Below are positions 37,007 through 47,363 of a stretch of DNA of 64,000 nucleotides, piece after piece. Every line of letters begins with the position of its first letter. Position 1 is the first letter of the stretch. Origin of the DNA: Podospora comata. Its lineage: Eukaryota; Ascomycota; Sordariomycetes; Sordariales; Podosporaceae. Under the pieces are notes generated by a model. That model had not been told where the DNA came from and did no database searches. It saw only the letters and a program-made list of their open reading frames with translations. Location: the NCBI GenBank assembly GCA_017354895.1, contig CP071493.1:3596001-3660000 (forward strand), given 5' to 3'. Position numbers and translations under genes: made by a program.

Positions 37007-39376
37007 CTAGTGACTTCCTGCCCCCCAACTGCCCACCAAAGCCATGGCCTTCTCTCCGCCATCAGCCAGCCTCTCGTCCCTCAAAACATCAGAGAGGCAT
37101 GTCCATGGGTCACGACCGCCGCCCCACTTGAGGAGGCTCTCCTTAAGCCTCTCCCCGTTTTGTCTATCTAGCGCCAAGCCGTTTGCGCCACTGGAAAACA
37201 CCACGTCCCAAACCCGTTGGGCCAGCACCTTGTCGAACAGATAGCTGTAGTAAGTGCTTCCGTACCCAGACAAATGCCCAAAAAAGCCCTGCCATCTCGT
37301 GTCCTCTGGATCAGGCTGCATGCTGCTGAGCTCTCTCTGAATCTGGTGGAATATCTTGGTAGAGTCAAACCCAGGTCGATTAGCTTCAGCTGAGTGAAGC
37401 CTTTGGTCCAGCATTGCCATGATAATCTGGTTTTCAGTGTCCAGTCCCTCGAACCTCCGCGCCTGGTGGAGCTTTTGAGTGACCAGCTTGTAAGGAAGCG
37501 GCTCGTTCGTCTGGTAATGCCGAGCAAATAACGCCAGCACGGCCTGGTCGGCGGCAAAGAACTCCATCAATGTCGATGGCAGCTCCGCCAGGTCTGTAGC
37601 GCACCTGGTGCCAGACACATTCTGGAACGAGGTACGAGCTAGGATCGAGTGTATGGCGTGACCCATCTCATGAAAGAGCGTTTCCAACTCGTAAAAGTTC
37701 AGGAGAGCAGGCTGGTCCCTGGCGGCCTGGGGAAAGTCGCAGACGAGGGCAATGGTGGGAAGCTGCATCACGGCCTTTCCACGCTTGGAGTACATCATCC
37801 CGTCGTTCGCCGCCTGCTCCGGGGTCGGGAAAGACTGAGCATCTGGATCGTGTTTGCTCTCAAGCCAGATCTCGTTCACCTCCTCTGCCGAGATCTCGCG
37901 TGAGCAGCGGAGCGTAAAGTGAGCTGGGTTGGGCGACTTGTCTGGCCGGTAGAAAAGATCACAGTATAACACAGCCACCACGCCATCTGTATCAGACACA
38001 ACATCAAGGCGGCGTACATCCGGATGCCATGTCTCTCCCGGCAATGTTTGCGTTGGCACAAATCTGATGCCGTACAGTTGAGTGAAAAGTCTGGAGAGGC
38101 CCTGCATGACGACGCCGACAGAAAAGTAGGCGGAGAGGTCATCCGACCGCGTCGGCGCCCTCTCTGATCTTCGAAGAGCCTCCTGGTAGTAGTCCTTATC
38201 CCAAGGGTAAACCTCCTCAGACTTGCGTGTCTCCCTCTCCTTCAACATTCTGAGCTCGGCCAATTCTGTTTTGGCTTTGTGGCCGTTGCTATGTGCCAGG
38301 GCACGGAGAAATTGGTCCACCGCCTCTGGGCTTTTGGCCATCATGCGATCACGAAGAGCCAGATGGCCATAACTCTCAAAGCCTGAGAGATCGGCGAGCT
38401 CGCCTCTCAACTTGACCATATGCTCGAGCATAGCTACCGAGCGGGTAGATGCTGTACGAGAAGCGTGATAGAGAGCACGCCTGACCTCAGGATCCTTGAC
38501 CGTCCGCAACGCCAAAGTGGCTTTTGAACCCAGTGTCTCCAAGGTGGTCTGGCCAAACCGAGTGGCCGATCTGACCTCTACCGGGTCCATGCCCATAAGC
38601 TTGCTGCTCGGCACAGTAATCTCGGGGTACTCTGGCTTCATCCCCTGGATGAACCGAGACCCAACTGTGCTGATTTGCGACGACAACCACACGAAACGCT
38701 CCCGGTGCCTTTGGCTCAGGTTGACGGCAGACTTGGTGAAATCCAACCTCAACACCTCAGCAACAGCCTTTTCCTCTTCTGACCACACAGACGTAACATC
38801 GGGGTTCGACATGGCCTTGATCAGCTGATCGTATAAGCCAGTCATGGTGTTGAGCTCGTTCATGTACTGATATACCAAATCCCAAGCTTGGTCGGCGCTG
38901 CGCTGGGTGAGAAGCTCTGGGTGTGTCACACGGACGAAATCGCACATATCGAGAACTCGACAAAGGATATCGCTCAACCTGTCAAGTTGGCGAACAACTC
39001 CTCGATATTCCTCCACCGTCTTTGCTGACAGCACCTTGTCGACGGTGGCCCGCGCTCTCTTCAAGCTCACCTGGGCGAAGGTGAGGAACCCACTAGGTGT
39101 CCTCAGATACTGATTCCTAAACAGACCGACCGGTTTGTTTATGTACGGCGGTGCCGAAAACTCCTTCCAATGCGTCGACGAATCGAAAATATCGCGGAGC
39201 AAAAGGTCGTCATGCCGTTCATAACCCTTGGGCGGGGTGTGAATGAAGGCAGACACTGGGCCCAAAGCATCTACCGAGAGCCATCTTCGTTGCGTGTGGG
39301 ACAAACAACAGCTGGAACATATTGGTCGCCTCAGCCGGGTCGACCGTAAAAGTTGGGACTGTATCGATTTCAACAT
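37007..39376 (-). CDS. oct1: Mitochondrial intermediate peptidase Oct1
   Basis: A single exon of 789 residues from ATG 39376 (MLKSIQSQLLRSTRLRR). This M3-family zinc protease removes an octapeptide from precursors after the general processing peptidase in the mitochondrial matrix. The first ~40 residues are basic with Ser/Leu and no acids, a typical presequence. FHEMGHAIHSIL carries the HExxH zinc site, and the downstream ELPSTLMEFFA supplies the third ligand Glu. GYGSTYYSYLFDKVLAQ is the conserved C-terminal substrate-binding segment of thimet-like oligopeptidases. Length equals that of fungal Oct1. A frame a few codons upstream has only a non-ATG start. It is divergent from the MICOS gene at 40494, with a shared ~1.1 kb upstream region. 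Confidence 0.96.
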   Translation of the reverse strand: MLKSIQSQLLRSTRLRRPICSSCCLSHTQRRWLSVDALGPVSAFIHTPPKGYERHDDLLLRDIFDSSTHWKEFSAPPYINKPVGLFRNQYLRTPSGFLTFAQVSLKRARATVDKVLSAKTVEEYRGVVRQLDRLSDILCRVLDMCDFVRVTHPELLTQRSADQAWDLVYQYMNELNTMTGLYDQLIKAMSNPDVTSVWSEEEKAVAEVLRLDFTKSAVNLSQRHRERFVWLSSQISTVGSRFIQGMKPEYPEITVPSSKLMGMDPVEVRSATRFGQTTLETLGSKATLALRTVKDPEVRRALYHASRTASTRSVAMLEHMVKLRGELADLSGFESYGHLALRDRMMAKSPEAVDQFLRALAHSNGHKAKTELAELRMLKERETRKSEEVYPWDKDYYQEALRRSERAPTRSDDLSAYFSVGVVMQGLSRLFTQLYGIRFVPTQTLPGETWHPDVRRLDVVSDTDGVVAVLYCDLFYRPDKSPNPAHFTLRCSREISAEEVNEIWLESKHDPDAQSFPTPEQAANDGMMYSKRGKAVMQLPTIALVCDFPQAARDQPALLNFYELETLFHEMGHAIHSILARTSFQNVSGTRCATDLAELPSTLMEFFAADQAVLALFARHYQTNEPLPYKLVTQKLHQARRFEGLDTENQIIMAMLDQRLHSAEANRPGFDSTKIFHQIQRELSSMQPDPEDTRWQGFFGHLSGYGSTYYSYLFDKVLAQRVWDVVFSSGANGLALDRQNGERLKESLLKWGGGRDPWTCLSDVLRDERLADGGEKAMALVGSWGAGSH

Positions 39377-39704
39377 GGCTGCGATTGACAAGGGGGGCTC
39401 GAGAGCTTTGTCCCTAGCTCGGCATTGGTGTAAACGAGTGGAGGGGTGCTGGCAAAGTTGAAGATGAACTCAACCGCGCCCAGTCACCGCTGGGCTACCT
39501 AGAGCCGGACGCCACCTATGTCGATAACCTCCTTCTGCCCTCCCCAATGTGATCCAGTTATTTTCGAAACCTCGCGAGCAGGCACACGAGCAGTTGCAGG
39601 GGTTTGTCGTCTGTCGAGGTGGGATGGCAGAGTCGCCCAAAAAAATGGCAAGTCAAAATTCCGAGTACGGTGGTATTGGTTTGCCTCTGTCTAACCTTAT
39701 ATGA

Positions 39705-39718
39705 AAAGGGTTAGGGCT
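39705..39718 (+). promoter_or_regulatory. Doubled telobox (AAAGGGTTAGGG)
   Basis: TTAGGG-type repeat ~330 bp upstream of oct1 and ~780 bp upstream of the MICOS gene. Confidence 0.4.
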
Positions 39719-39829
39719 GTGGCAGTGGTGGCAGCTGCGCTTGTTTGGCTGCGGCTATAGTGTGAGGCTTTGAGCGGACTTTGCTATATGACTGGCAACT
39801 CGGACCAAGCCCCCCACATCTGTGTAAGC

Positions 39830-40145
39830 TAGGTCACCTAACTGCTCATCTAGAGCTAAAGCTGATTTAGACTATTAGGCTTAATTAGGCAACTTATCCA
39901 AATTTTTGGACTTCAAACATAAAATTTACTACAAAAGCTATGCTTTTAAATTAAAGATATGATACTACTATATTATTATATGAAAACTAATATGCGCAGA
40001 AGTTTTTATTACTACTAGAAAAGCTTACTAGACTTATTTATACTTTAAGTAAGTATAGTGCAGTTAAGTTGGAATTGATTAAGTAAAGCTGTATATACGC
40101 CCAATTAATTCATGTAGTTTGATTATCTATTTAATTGATCAAATT
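39830..40145. repeat. AT-rich, RIP-like island
   Basis: About 315 bp rich in TTAAT, TATTA and TTTAAA strings inside otherwise GC-balanced DNA. The sharp borders and TpA-rich composition resemble the product of repeat-induced point mutation on an old transposon fragment. No coding trace survives. Confidence 0.6.
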
Positions 40146-40493
40146 AATTGCCGGGCTTTAGCTGGGTGGCCTGTGCGGCCTTCAAAGGTGGTCCGAGTTG
40201 CCAGTCATCTAGTAGACTCCTTGGGTTGACAATGCCAAGGCCACTCTTTGTAGGGCCAAAAGGGTTCTGAGACAGTGACGAACGAATACCACCGTACCGA
40301 GATCCCGGAAATAGCCGCACCCGCATCTGATCCCAGCCAGCATTGCAACTTCCAAGTTCCCAAATCCCGGTCGTTTTGAACTTTGTAGCTCTCGACCACA
40401 GACGACGCCTGCTCCCCGGGCAACAATCTTTTACCAGCCCTCCTTTTTCCTCTTCCTCTTCGTCGCAAGGGAAAATCCAATTGGGTCGAGACC

Positions 40494-41445
40494 ATGGCCG
40501 CCAGACTGCTGTTTCAACGGGTAAGTCTTTTGTCCCGGATGCAGCTACCTATCCATCCCGCCTTGCACCTAGCGTCATATATACATCTATCTACAAATCG
40601 CTAACATGTCTCTCCTCTCCAGCGAGCCGCGCCATTGACGGCCGCCGTCCTCGTCGGCAGCATCGCCTTCTCTCCCTCCCTCGCCCATGCCGAAGCCCCC
40701 AACGGTCGTCAGTTTGTACGTCAAGCACCTCTCTACCAACCCATACTATCACCCCACTAATACACGCCCCCAGCCCAGAAAACCCATCTACGACGATGAC
40801 CTCGACGACTTCCTCCCCACCTCCAAAACCCTCCCCGCTCCCCCCAAGCCAGCAGCAGCCGAGCCAACAACACCCTCCACCTCCCTCATCACCCTCCCCA
40901 CCACCTCCGAACCAGCCGTCATCAAAAAAGAAACCCCCACCGACCTGCTCGCCCAGCGAATTCGCTCCGCCCGCCTCTACCTCTACCACCACTCCTGCAT
41001 CCTCGAAGACGCAGTCAACTCCTCCCTCTCCCGCGCCTTCGACCTCGAGCAATCTTTTACTTCCACCATCTCCGGCCTCGCCCCCGACCGTGCCTCAGGA
41101 GAAAAGCTCATGCCCGGAGCCATCTATGTCCTCGTAGCCGGAATGGCAGGCAGTATTGTCGCCCGCAACAGAAACGTCCTCCTCCGCACGGCGACACCCC
41201 TGGCGTTGGGCATCACCGCCGCTTGGACCGTCCTCCCCGTCACGATGACAAACGTCTCGGAGCTGCTGTGGTATTACGAGAAGAAGGTACCTGCGGTGGC
41301 GGAGGCGCATCTGCAGGTTAGGGAGGGGGTGGAGAAGGGTGTTTACATGGCAAAGGTGCATGCCGAGCTGGCGCAGAGGAAGATTGAGGAGGGGGTTAGG
41401 GAGGTTAGGGAGGGGTTGGAGGGGTGGGTTAGGAAGGGGAAATAA
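40494..41445 (+). CDS. mic27: MICOS complex subunit, MIC26/MIC27 (apolipoprotein O) type
   Basis: Three exons, 40494..40520, 40623..40715 and 40774..41445, give 263 residues. The tiny first exon (MAARLLFQR) and the 31-codon second exon encode a mitochondrial leader with a hydrophobic stretch (AAVLVGSIAFSPSLAHA). The third exon holds a Pro/Thr-rich linker, an ApoO-like helix (TDLLAQRIRSARLYLYHHSC), and two membrane segments (GAIYVLVAGMAGSIVARN and TPLALGITAAWTVLPV). The protein shapes crista junctions in the inner membrane. The C-terminus is an amphipathic Glu/Val/Lys helix (REGVEKGV, EEGVREVREGLEG). The symbol assumes orthology to the single Pezizomycotina MIC26/27 gene. Confidence 0.88.
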
Positions 41446-41791
41446 ATGAAAAGGGGGGAGGGTTGTGTGTTGTGAGGTAGACAAAAAAGGGGGTTGGGAA
41501 AAAGTGATATGTGTACCTAGCCTGGGAGAAGGAATAGCAGAGGCGGTAGCGGAATTATCCCTCTTGTATCAATACGTAGAAAGCTTGCCATTTTTTAAAA
41601 GTCAGAAAAGGCTTGGGGGGTAGAATTATACTGTTTCTCTTTTAAATTGTGAGAAATTGACTCTGAACTCTTATTTGCGGTACGTTCATGTAAGTGGTGT
41701 GGTCTATTATGTACAATTCTCATCTAACTAATATATCCCGTTTCTACAGTGCTGTATCCTTGTATATACCCATTCTTGCTACCTAAAACCC
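41446..41791. other. Convergent 3' spacer between mic27 and tpc1
   Basis: 346 bp of 3' flanking DNA for two convergent genes; no gene seen. Confidence 0.6.
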
Positions 41792-42850
41792 TCAAATCCC
41801 CTTGACGTTATTCCCCCCTGTTCCAAAACTCCCATAAAACCTCAACGCCCGCTCATAAGTCCACATGGTCACCGCGCTCGCCGGCGCAGCCTTGACCAAG
41901 CTCACCGTCAACCCCCTATACAACCCCCTCAACCCCTCCCGCGCTACAATCTCCCTCATCGTACCAAATGTCCCGTGGGTATACTCTGGTATATTCTTAT
42001 GCACATACCCCCCCCTCGTCGGGCCCTGCACCTGTATTCTCTTTCTCACCAAATCCAACGGAAACGTCCCTGTTTTGGCAGTAACAGAAGCTATCGTCCC
42101 TGCCAATGCCCCGCCTGAACTGAAGGGAAGCTCCAGCTTTGACAATTTGGGACGGAGGGTCTCGTACACGGCGAAGAACGTCCCCATAAAGGGGATGATC
42201 TGTCCCAGGGCGGGGGCTAACCCCCGGAAGAAACCTTTGTACCCCTCCTGGTGATGGATCTGTCTGATGGCGGGGAGGAAGCCCTTGTAGATTTTGTCAT
42301 TGCCCTGGGCGGCGAAGCGGGTTCGTAGGAGGTCGAGGGGGTAGGTGGCTGTTGTGCCTGTTGCTCCGGCTGCCGCGCCGGAGATGAAGGATTCTGCTGA
42401 TGGGGGGAGGGTAGACTCGCCGAGGGTGGAGTGGAGAAGGAGAGTGGTTTGACGGTAGGTGGTGAACTGGACGGCGAAGTAGCAGAGGTACAGGAGTTCG
42501 GCGGGGAGGTTTCCTTTCCAGAGGCCGGTGAGGCCTTCGGACCGGAAAATAGAGAGGAGGGTGGGGAGGGTGCCTTTGTAGATAGGGGAGCCGTGGAGGT
42601 TGCGGGTGGAGAGGGGGTCGGAGAGGGAGTGGGTTTGGAGTTGGAGGCGGATTTTGACTACGTCTAGGGGGGCTATGACGAAGCTATTCAGAGACATGGG
42701 GTTAGGGTGGGTTGGGAGGGAGGGGGGGGTAGAAAAAGGGTGGAGGAGGTGAGGAGCATACCGAGAGACTACACCGGCTGTGGCGCCGGCGGCGGTGACT
42801 TGGAGGCTGGTGCCTTCATCTTTAAGGCGGTCGCCTGGTTTGGCTGACAT
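41792..42850 (-). CDS. tpc1: Mitochondrial thiamine pyrophosphate carrier
   Basis: Two exons, 42850..42762 and 42683..41792, give 326 residues; the 78 bp intron (GTATGC...ATAG) splits an Arg codon in GVVSRFVIAPLD. The protein belongs to the mitochondrial carrier family with three repeats, each marked by a Px[DE]xx[KR] signature: [25 protein letters not shown] and [13 protein letters not shown]. Six membrane segments follow from these repeats. The sequence between repeats ([43 protein letters not shown]) fits the Tpc1 group, which imports thiamine pyrophosphate for matrix enzymes. Substrate assignment is by family resemblance. Confidence 0.9.
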   Translation of the reverse strand: MSAKPGDRLKDEGTSLQVTAAGATAGVVSRYAPHLLHPFSTPPSLPTHPNPMSLNSFVIAPLDVVKIRLQLQTHSLSDPLSTRNLHGSPIYKGTLPTLLSIFRSEGLTGLWKGNLPAELLYLCYFAVQFTTYRQTTLLLHSTLGESTLPPSAESFISGAAAGATGTTATYPLDLLRTRFAAQGNDKIYKGFLPAIRQIHHQEGYKGFFRGLAPALGQIIPFMGTFFAVYETLRPKLSKLELPFSSGGALAGTIASVTAKTGTFPLDLVRKRIQVQGPTRGGYVHKNIPEYTHGTFGTMREIVAREGLRGLYRGLTVSLVKAAPASAVTMWTYERALRFYGSFGTGGNNVKGI

Positions 42851-44308
42851 TCATTCAGTGGGGGGTGACGAAGGTGTCGTCGTTGAAGATATGACGAGCC
42901 AAAGAGGGGATGACGACGCAGGGATGGTTGATATGCAGGCGCACGCACTGGGACAACAAGCTTTTTGCGCCTCTGTATTTTGGTCCGTCCGGTGTCTGTG
43001 GGTGATCTTCAAGGAAGGTAATGGGAAGCTCGATCAAGCTGCAGCTGTAGCTTTGGGCAAAAAAGCAATATGCGTTGCTAGAGCCTTCCAGAGCGATTGC
43101 GTGTTCAAAAATGGAAAAAGTGCACTGAAGACAGCTCGGTAAGTTGCGTGTATGCTTGGAAATGCAGCTACATGAATCTCATGTCCTCATACACCACGGG
43201 CGCGGCTTATCGCGATTGATGGTGATATTGTGTATTTTCGGACCTCAAATCTGAAGATATCAAAAGCAGTGACGACATTGCTGTCAGTTGACAGGGGGCT
43301 ATAACTTTTTTTTTCTGCTGGTTGGGGGAGCGCACGGAACAAGCCGTCGCCTAGATTTCTTGACCACCTAAACCACGAGTCCAAAGCCATATTGTGTATC
43401 ACCCCGATCTGCAGTGTGAGCACACGCGGATGGACAACGACCGACTGACGAGCGCAGCGATTGACGAGATATTCAGAAGAAGAGCAAAGATCCATGGGGA
43501 TCCGAGAACAGATGCATTGCATGGAGCAGAAAGAGGCGTCTTATCTGCATCCGACATCCCGAATCCACCTCGCTCAAGCATCGGCAGCCTTTTCACCGCG
43601 AGCCGGGGCAGTGTCGGCAGCTCTCTCTCACAGGCAGGCACCTTCCTCGCGACCACTGGGCTCCGCCGTCATTGCAGCACGGGGTGCAATAAGTCGCGCT
43701 CTGATTGGTTCCATCCGCCCGAATCGCAGCTTAGCGGCGGGACCCACCTCAACTTGGCTGAAATGCCCTGAACTCTCAGCGGGTCAGCGGCCACACGGAA
43801 GGGCTCTGTTACATCAGAGTCGAGATGCACGCCTTAACACGCCGTTCCTCCGTTCCCGTGTGAGGTTCGAGTGGGGTTCTGGACCCTCATGTTGAGGTTC
43901 CTCCTCGTCGTGAAACCTACAGGCCACGGCAACTTCGGCCGATTTCACCCAGATATCAAGACGTCGTCCCCCTCCTGCGCTATCGCTAGCCACAGGAGAG
44001 TCTGTCCTCTGCATCTCTCTGCGTCTCTCTGCATCTCTCGTCTCGCCGTGTTGCTCATCCACCACCCAAACATTCATCTGCATGACGAGTTAGCGGCATG
44101 TGATCTTGTTTTACACCTGCCCTGCGTATGAGACATTCTGGCACGGCCCCTGGAGCCTTCATATAGACGACCTGCTTCTTCCATCTTCTTGCTTTTTTAT
44201 ACAATATCAGCTCAGTCCCACTCAGATCCGCTACCATCCACCTACCTACCCCCCCTTAACACTTCTCTCACCTCCTCCAACAAACAACCACATCAATTAC
44301 GCATCAGG
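42851..44308. other. Divergent intergenic region
   Basis: No supported gene. A decanucleotide repeat (GCATCTCTCT and close variants, three units) lies at ~44008-44040 upstream of the gene at 44309. Open frames in both strands at 43394-43895 have no recognisable content. Confidence 0.5.
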
Positions 44309-45511
44309 ATGACTTCACAACAAATCTCGCCGCCAGACTTTGGCAGACTTGTAACACCCCTCCTCTCGGCTCTCCCGGGCGCCTCCGTCTCAACTCAGCC
44401 ACCCAGCACCGTCCTCCCACTCCTCTCCCCCATCCTCAGACAGCGGGTGAAGCTCATGTCAGAAGCCAGCCAAGAACCATGGATCAGACTGTTGACATAT
44501 GATACCGCCAAGGTGTCCAAGTTGACCAGCATTGCGCAGAGCGGCAGTTTGGAACCGCACCCAGTATCCGGCGAGATCGAGCTGGACTGGGACTACAATG
44601 TGGAGATCAGATATAAGAGGCTAGACGAGGAGACTCTGCAGGCACTTGTCGTTCTCAAAGACTTTGATCTGTTTGTTCGGCTGGTGTACTGCATAAACGA
44701 TGCCGATGGTGAGGGGGGACCCAACGGATGGCGAACTGGCGAGGTTGGCACAGCCAGCAGCCCCTCACCACTGACCGAGTTTGGCGGCTTCCAGAGCGTC
44801 TCGGAAGCTGAGGCGGCATTCCAGGCGACCAAGGCGGGAGGAAACAGGCAGCCCAGCACCAACGGTATCCGGGGAGTGGCGGTAGCTATGAACACCACCG
44901 TTCAAGAAGAAGAGGACGATGACGATGACTACTGGGCTCGCTATGACGCAACACCCGCCAGAACCCCAGCCATGAAGCAATCCCCCGCTCCGCAATCCAT
45001 GCGTCCTGAGCAACCGGAAATCCAGCGTACGCAATCGGCCGAAGACGCATATTACGCCCAGTACGATGATGTCCAGCCCGCCATGGACCCTCATGATCCC
45101 GACGAGGAGGTTGAGCAAGTCGAGGCGCCCCCACCACTGGGCATAAGCAGACCGGCTGGCTCCCGTGACTGCGGTGGACTCAACGAGATGACCGGATCGT
45201 GGACATTGGAGCCACCAAAATCACCTTCTGTCCGCTCAACCCGGTCGCAGGAGGATGAAGAGAGGACGGCAAACCTCCTTCATCCTCGTCCTGCCTCCAG
45301 CGCCAGCTCCAACGGGTCATTGACAGTTGCCAAACTGGAAGAGAGCGCAGAGCGTCGCGAGCAGAGTGAGTTTGGTGTTAAGCAGCACATCTCCAGGAGT
45401 ATCAGGAGTTTGTTTCTACTTTCACGGTCGGCGGGGATTGACAGGGAGGAATTCGAACGGATGGTCAAGACTGAGATGGATGTGTTGAGCATGGTGGAGG
45501 ATGATATCTGA
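44309..45511 (+). CDS. Conserved-looking fungal protein with YxAxYD motifs, unknown function
   Basis: A single exon of 400 residues from ATG 44309. The first ~150 residues are folded-looking and mostly polar (PLLSPILRQRVKLMSEASQEPW ... LDWDYNVEIRYKRL). An acidic patch (EEEDDDDD) introduces DYWARYDATPART, and a related AYYAQYDDVQP follows ~60 residues later: two copies of a Y-[WY]-A-x-Y-D short motif. The middle is disordered. The C-terminal ~60 residues form a helix-rich segment (EFGVKQHISRSIRSLFLLSR ... REEFERMVKTEM). There is no signal peptide or membrane segment. I have seen the YWAxYD motif in other fungal proteins, but its role is not known to me. Confidence 0.75.
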   Translation: MTSQQISPPDFGRLVTPLLSALPGASVSTQPPSTVLPLLSPILRQRVKLMSEASQEPWIRLLTYDTAKVSKLTSIAQSGSLEPHPVSGEIELDWDYNVEIRYKRLDEETLQALVVLKDFDLFVRLVYCINDADGEGGPNGWRTGEVGTASSPSPLTEFGGFQSVSEAEAAFQATKAGGNRQPSTNGIRGVAVAMNTTVQEEEDDDDDYWARYDATPARTPAMKQSPAPQSMRPEQPEIQRTQSAEDAYYAQYDDVQPAMDPHDPDEEVEQVEAPPPLGISRPAGSRDCGGLNEMTGSWTLEPPKSPSVRSTRSQEDEERTANLLHPRPASSASSNGSLTVAKLEESAERREQSEFGVKQHISRSIRSLFLLSRSAGIDREEFERMVKTEMDVLSMVEDDI

Positions 45512-46302
45512 AGTTGCTCACCAGGGACTTGTACATATATGACTGGTGGAGTTTTTTGGCATATTTGTTTCTGCGTGGGATTTTTTCATGTCTGGCATCG
45601 GTGTTTAGAGAATGGGTTTTGGTGGTGGGGGAGTTCCGTTTTCATGAATCTTTCATCCCCTTAGATGAGGGGGGGTTGGTTTGGTTGAGTTGCATCAAGG
45701 CATTTTTCTTGTTGACTAATTTGGTCTTTGAGGGTTTATGGGCTTCGATGGGTAAATGTGTAGTCAGAGTTATGGGCATTATGGTTCATTTACGAAGATA
45801 TTAGAAATAGTTTTGGGAATGAAACACTTTCAAAGACGAGCTAAAGAGAGAGTTGGTGTGAGTGTGTTGTTAGTTCTTCAAACGCTTGGCTCGACCAGGG
45901 CTGGTTAGGGTGCTCTGACTGCCTTGACTTACAACCTCCAAGGGAAGAGAAGGTATGCATGCTCGAGTTGAACTTCCCAAAGACATTCATCACACATGAG
46001 AAAACGAAATCCTCTCTTCATTGAAGAAGATATCTGCCTCATCAAAGTCCCCGACAACACAACTGAGAAACCCACCCCATGCAACCAAGGGTTAGGGTTG
46101 GCTACTCATAATGCTTAAACCCTGCAAAGCTGCCTAGCCAATCAGGCAAAAGCCGCTCTGTGCCGGGCGGGCAATTCAGAAAAAAGTTCCCAAGTTGAGT
46201 GTGAGGCTCGATTGACAAGCATTGGCCCATTGGCGATAGCGACAAGGGACGAACGACAATCCGACAACCTCCCTCCACACACCACACACACACACATTCA
46301 CC
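45512..46302. other. Spacer with doubled telobox upstream of the SOD-fold ribosomal gene
   Basis: No gene. A GT-rich 3' flank is followed by a telobox at 46088-46101 and a (CA)n run just before the ATG at 46303. Confidence 0.55.
46088..46101 (+). promoter_or_regulatory. Doubled telobox (AAGGGTTAGGGTTGG)
   Basis: Two TTAGGG units ~205 bp upstream of the mitochondrial ribosomal protein gene. Confidence 0.5.
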
Positions 46303-47363
46303 ATGCTGCGTCCAAGGTTAAGGATACCGCGGGCCTCCTCGCCCTTTGCCCTCCCCGCCTCCCGGTCGTCAGCCGCTGGCCAGCTCCTGCCCCTCGCCTA
46401 CAGGTCATCATACCACACCGTTCCCGTGCTGGAGAACATCCCAGAGAAGGAATCCGAAGATGGGCAGAAATACAGGTCAATCGACGGGTTCCTGTCCCCT
46501 ATGGCTTTCACGACCGCCTGGGATTACTACCAGACCCATGTGTTGTCCAACTTGAACCGTCTCTGTGCTGGTACGTTTTCTTTTAACTGCCCCATGTGGG
46601 GGAAGGACTATAGCTGATTTTGGTGGTGGGAATAGAAACCAACAACGACAGCCTCCTCCTCAAAGACGTCGTCCTCGCCACGGCCCGCGACCCGGCCCAA
46701 GCAGCTACTTTTAATTATGCCTCGGCGGCACACAACAACCACTTCTTCTTCAAGTGCCTGTCCCCTACCGAGACAAAAGCCGAGGACATGCCAGCCCAGC
46801 TGAAGGATGCTCTCGTCAAGTCGTTTGGCTCGCTCGACGCGCTCAAGGAGCTGATGGTCAACACGGCCACTTCCATGTTTGGTCCCGGGTTTGTCTGGCT
46901 CGTGCGGAGCGACAGGCCCAAAGACCCGCACCAGTTCCGGGTTTTGACGACTTACTTGTCTGGCTCGCCTTACCCGGCCGCGCACTGGCGGAAGCAGAGC
47001 TTGAACACTGCTACGGATGTTGGGGAGTCGAGCGAGAGGGGGATTCAGGCGGGGAAGCAGTATTTGGAGAATAGCGCTCGGGGTGCGGGGTGGAACGCGA
47101 GCGCGTATAAGAAGGATGATTTTGCGCCCGGGGGGGTGCTTCTAGAGCCGGTGCTGTGCTTGAACACGTGGGAGCATGCGTGGTTGTTTGAGTATGGGTT
47201 TGGGGGGGCGCCGAAGAGTGTGTTGGATAAGGTCAAGGGGGGGCAGGCGGGGGTGGCGGAGAATCAGAAGAGTGGGAAGGAGGTTTATGCGGAGAGGTGG
47301 TGGGATTTTGTGGATTGGAATGTGGTGGATAGGTTGGCTTTTCCGGGGGGAACGAAGATATAG
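46303..47363 (+). CDS. rsm26: Mitochondrial small-subunit ribosomal protein of Fe/Mn-SOD fold (Rsm26/mS42-mS43 type)
   Basis: Two exons, 46303..46570 and 46636..47363, give 331 residues; the 65 bp intron splits a Glu codon (RLCAETNND). A basic presequence (MLRPRLRIPRASSPFALPA) is followed by an Fe/Mn superoxide dismutase-like fold: YYQTHVLSNLNRL corresponds to the SOD HHQTYVNNLN segment, AAHNNHFFFKCLSP to the GGHxNHxxFW region, and LNTWEHAWLFEYG to LDVWEHAYY. Two of the four metal ligands are changed (His to Tyr in the first segment, Asp to Asn in the third), so catalysis is unlikely. This is the known state of the two SOD-fold proteins of the fungal mitoribosome small subunit. Which of the two (mS42 or mS43) is not certain. 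Confidence 0.85.

Larger units (their letters stand above)
39377..40493. other. Divergent upstream region of oct1 and the MICOS gene
   Basis: No gene. It holds a doubled telobox at 39705-39718 and a strongly AT-rich island at ~39830-40145 described separately. Confidence 0.6.

Noticed and set aside
43394-43895. Open frames on both strands upstream of the gene at 44309
   Set aside because: They overlap each other, show no domain and lie in a divergent promoter region.
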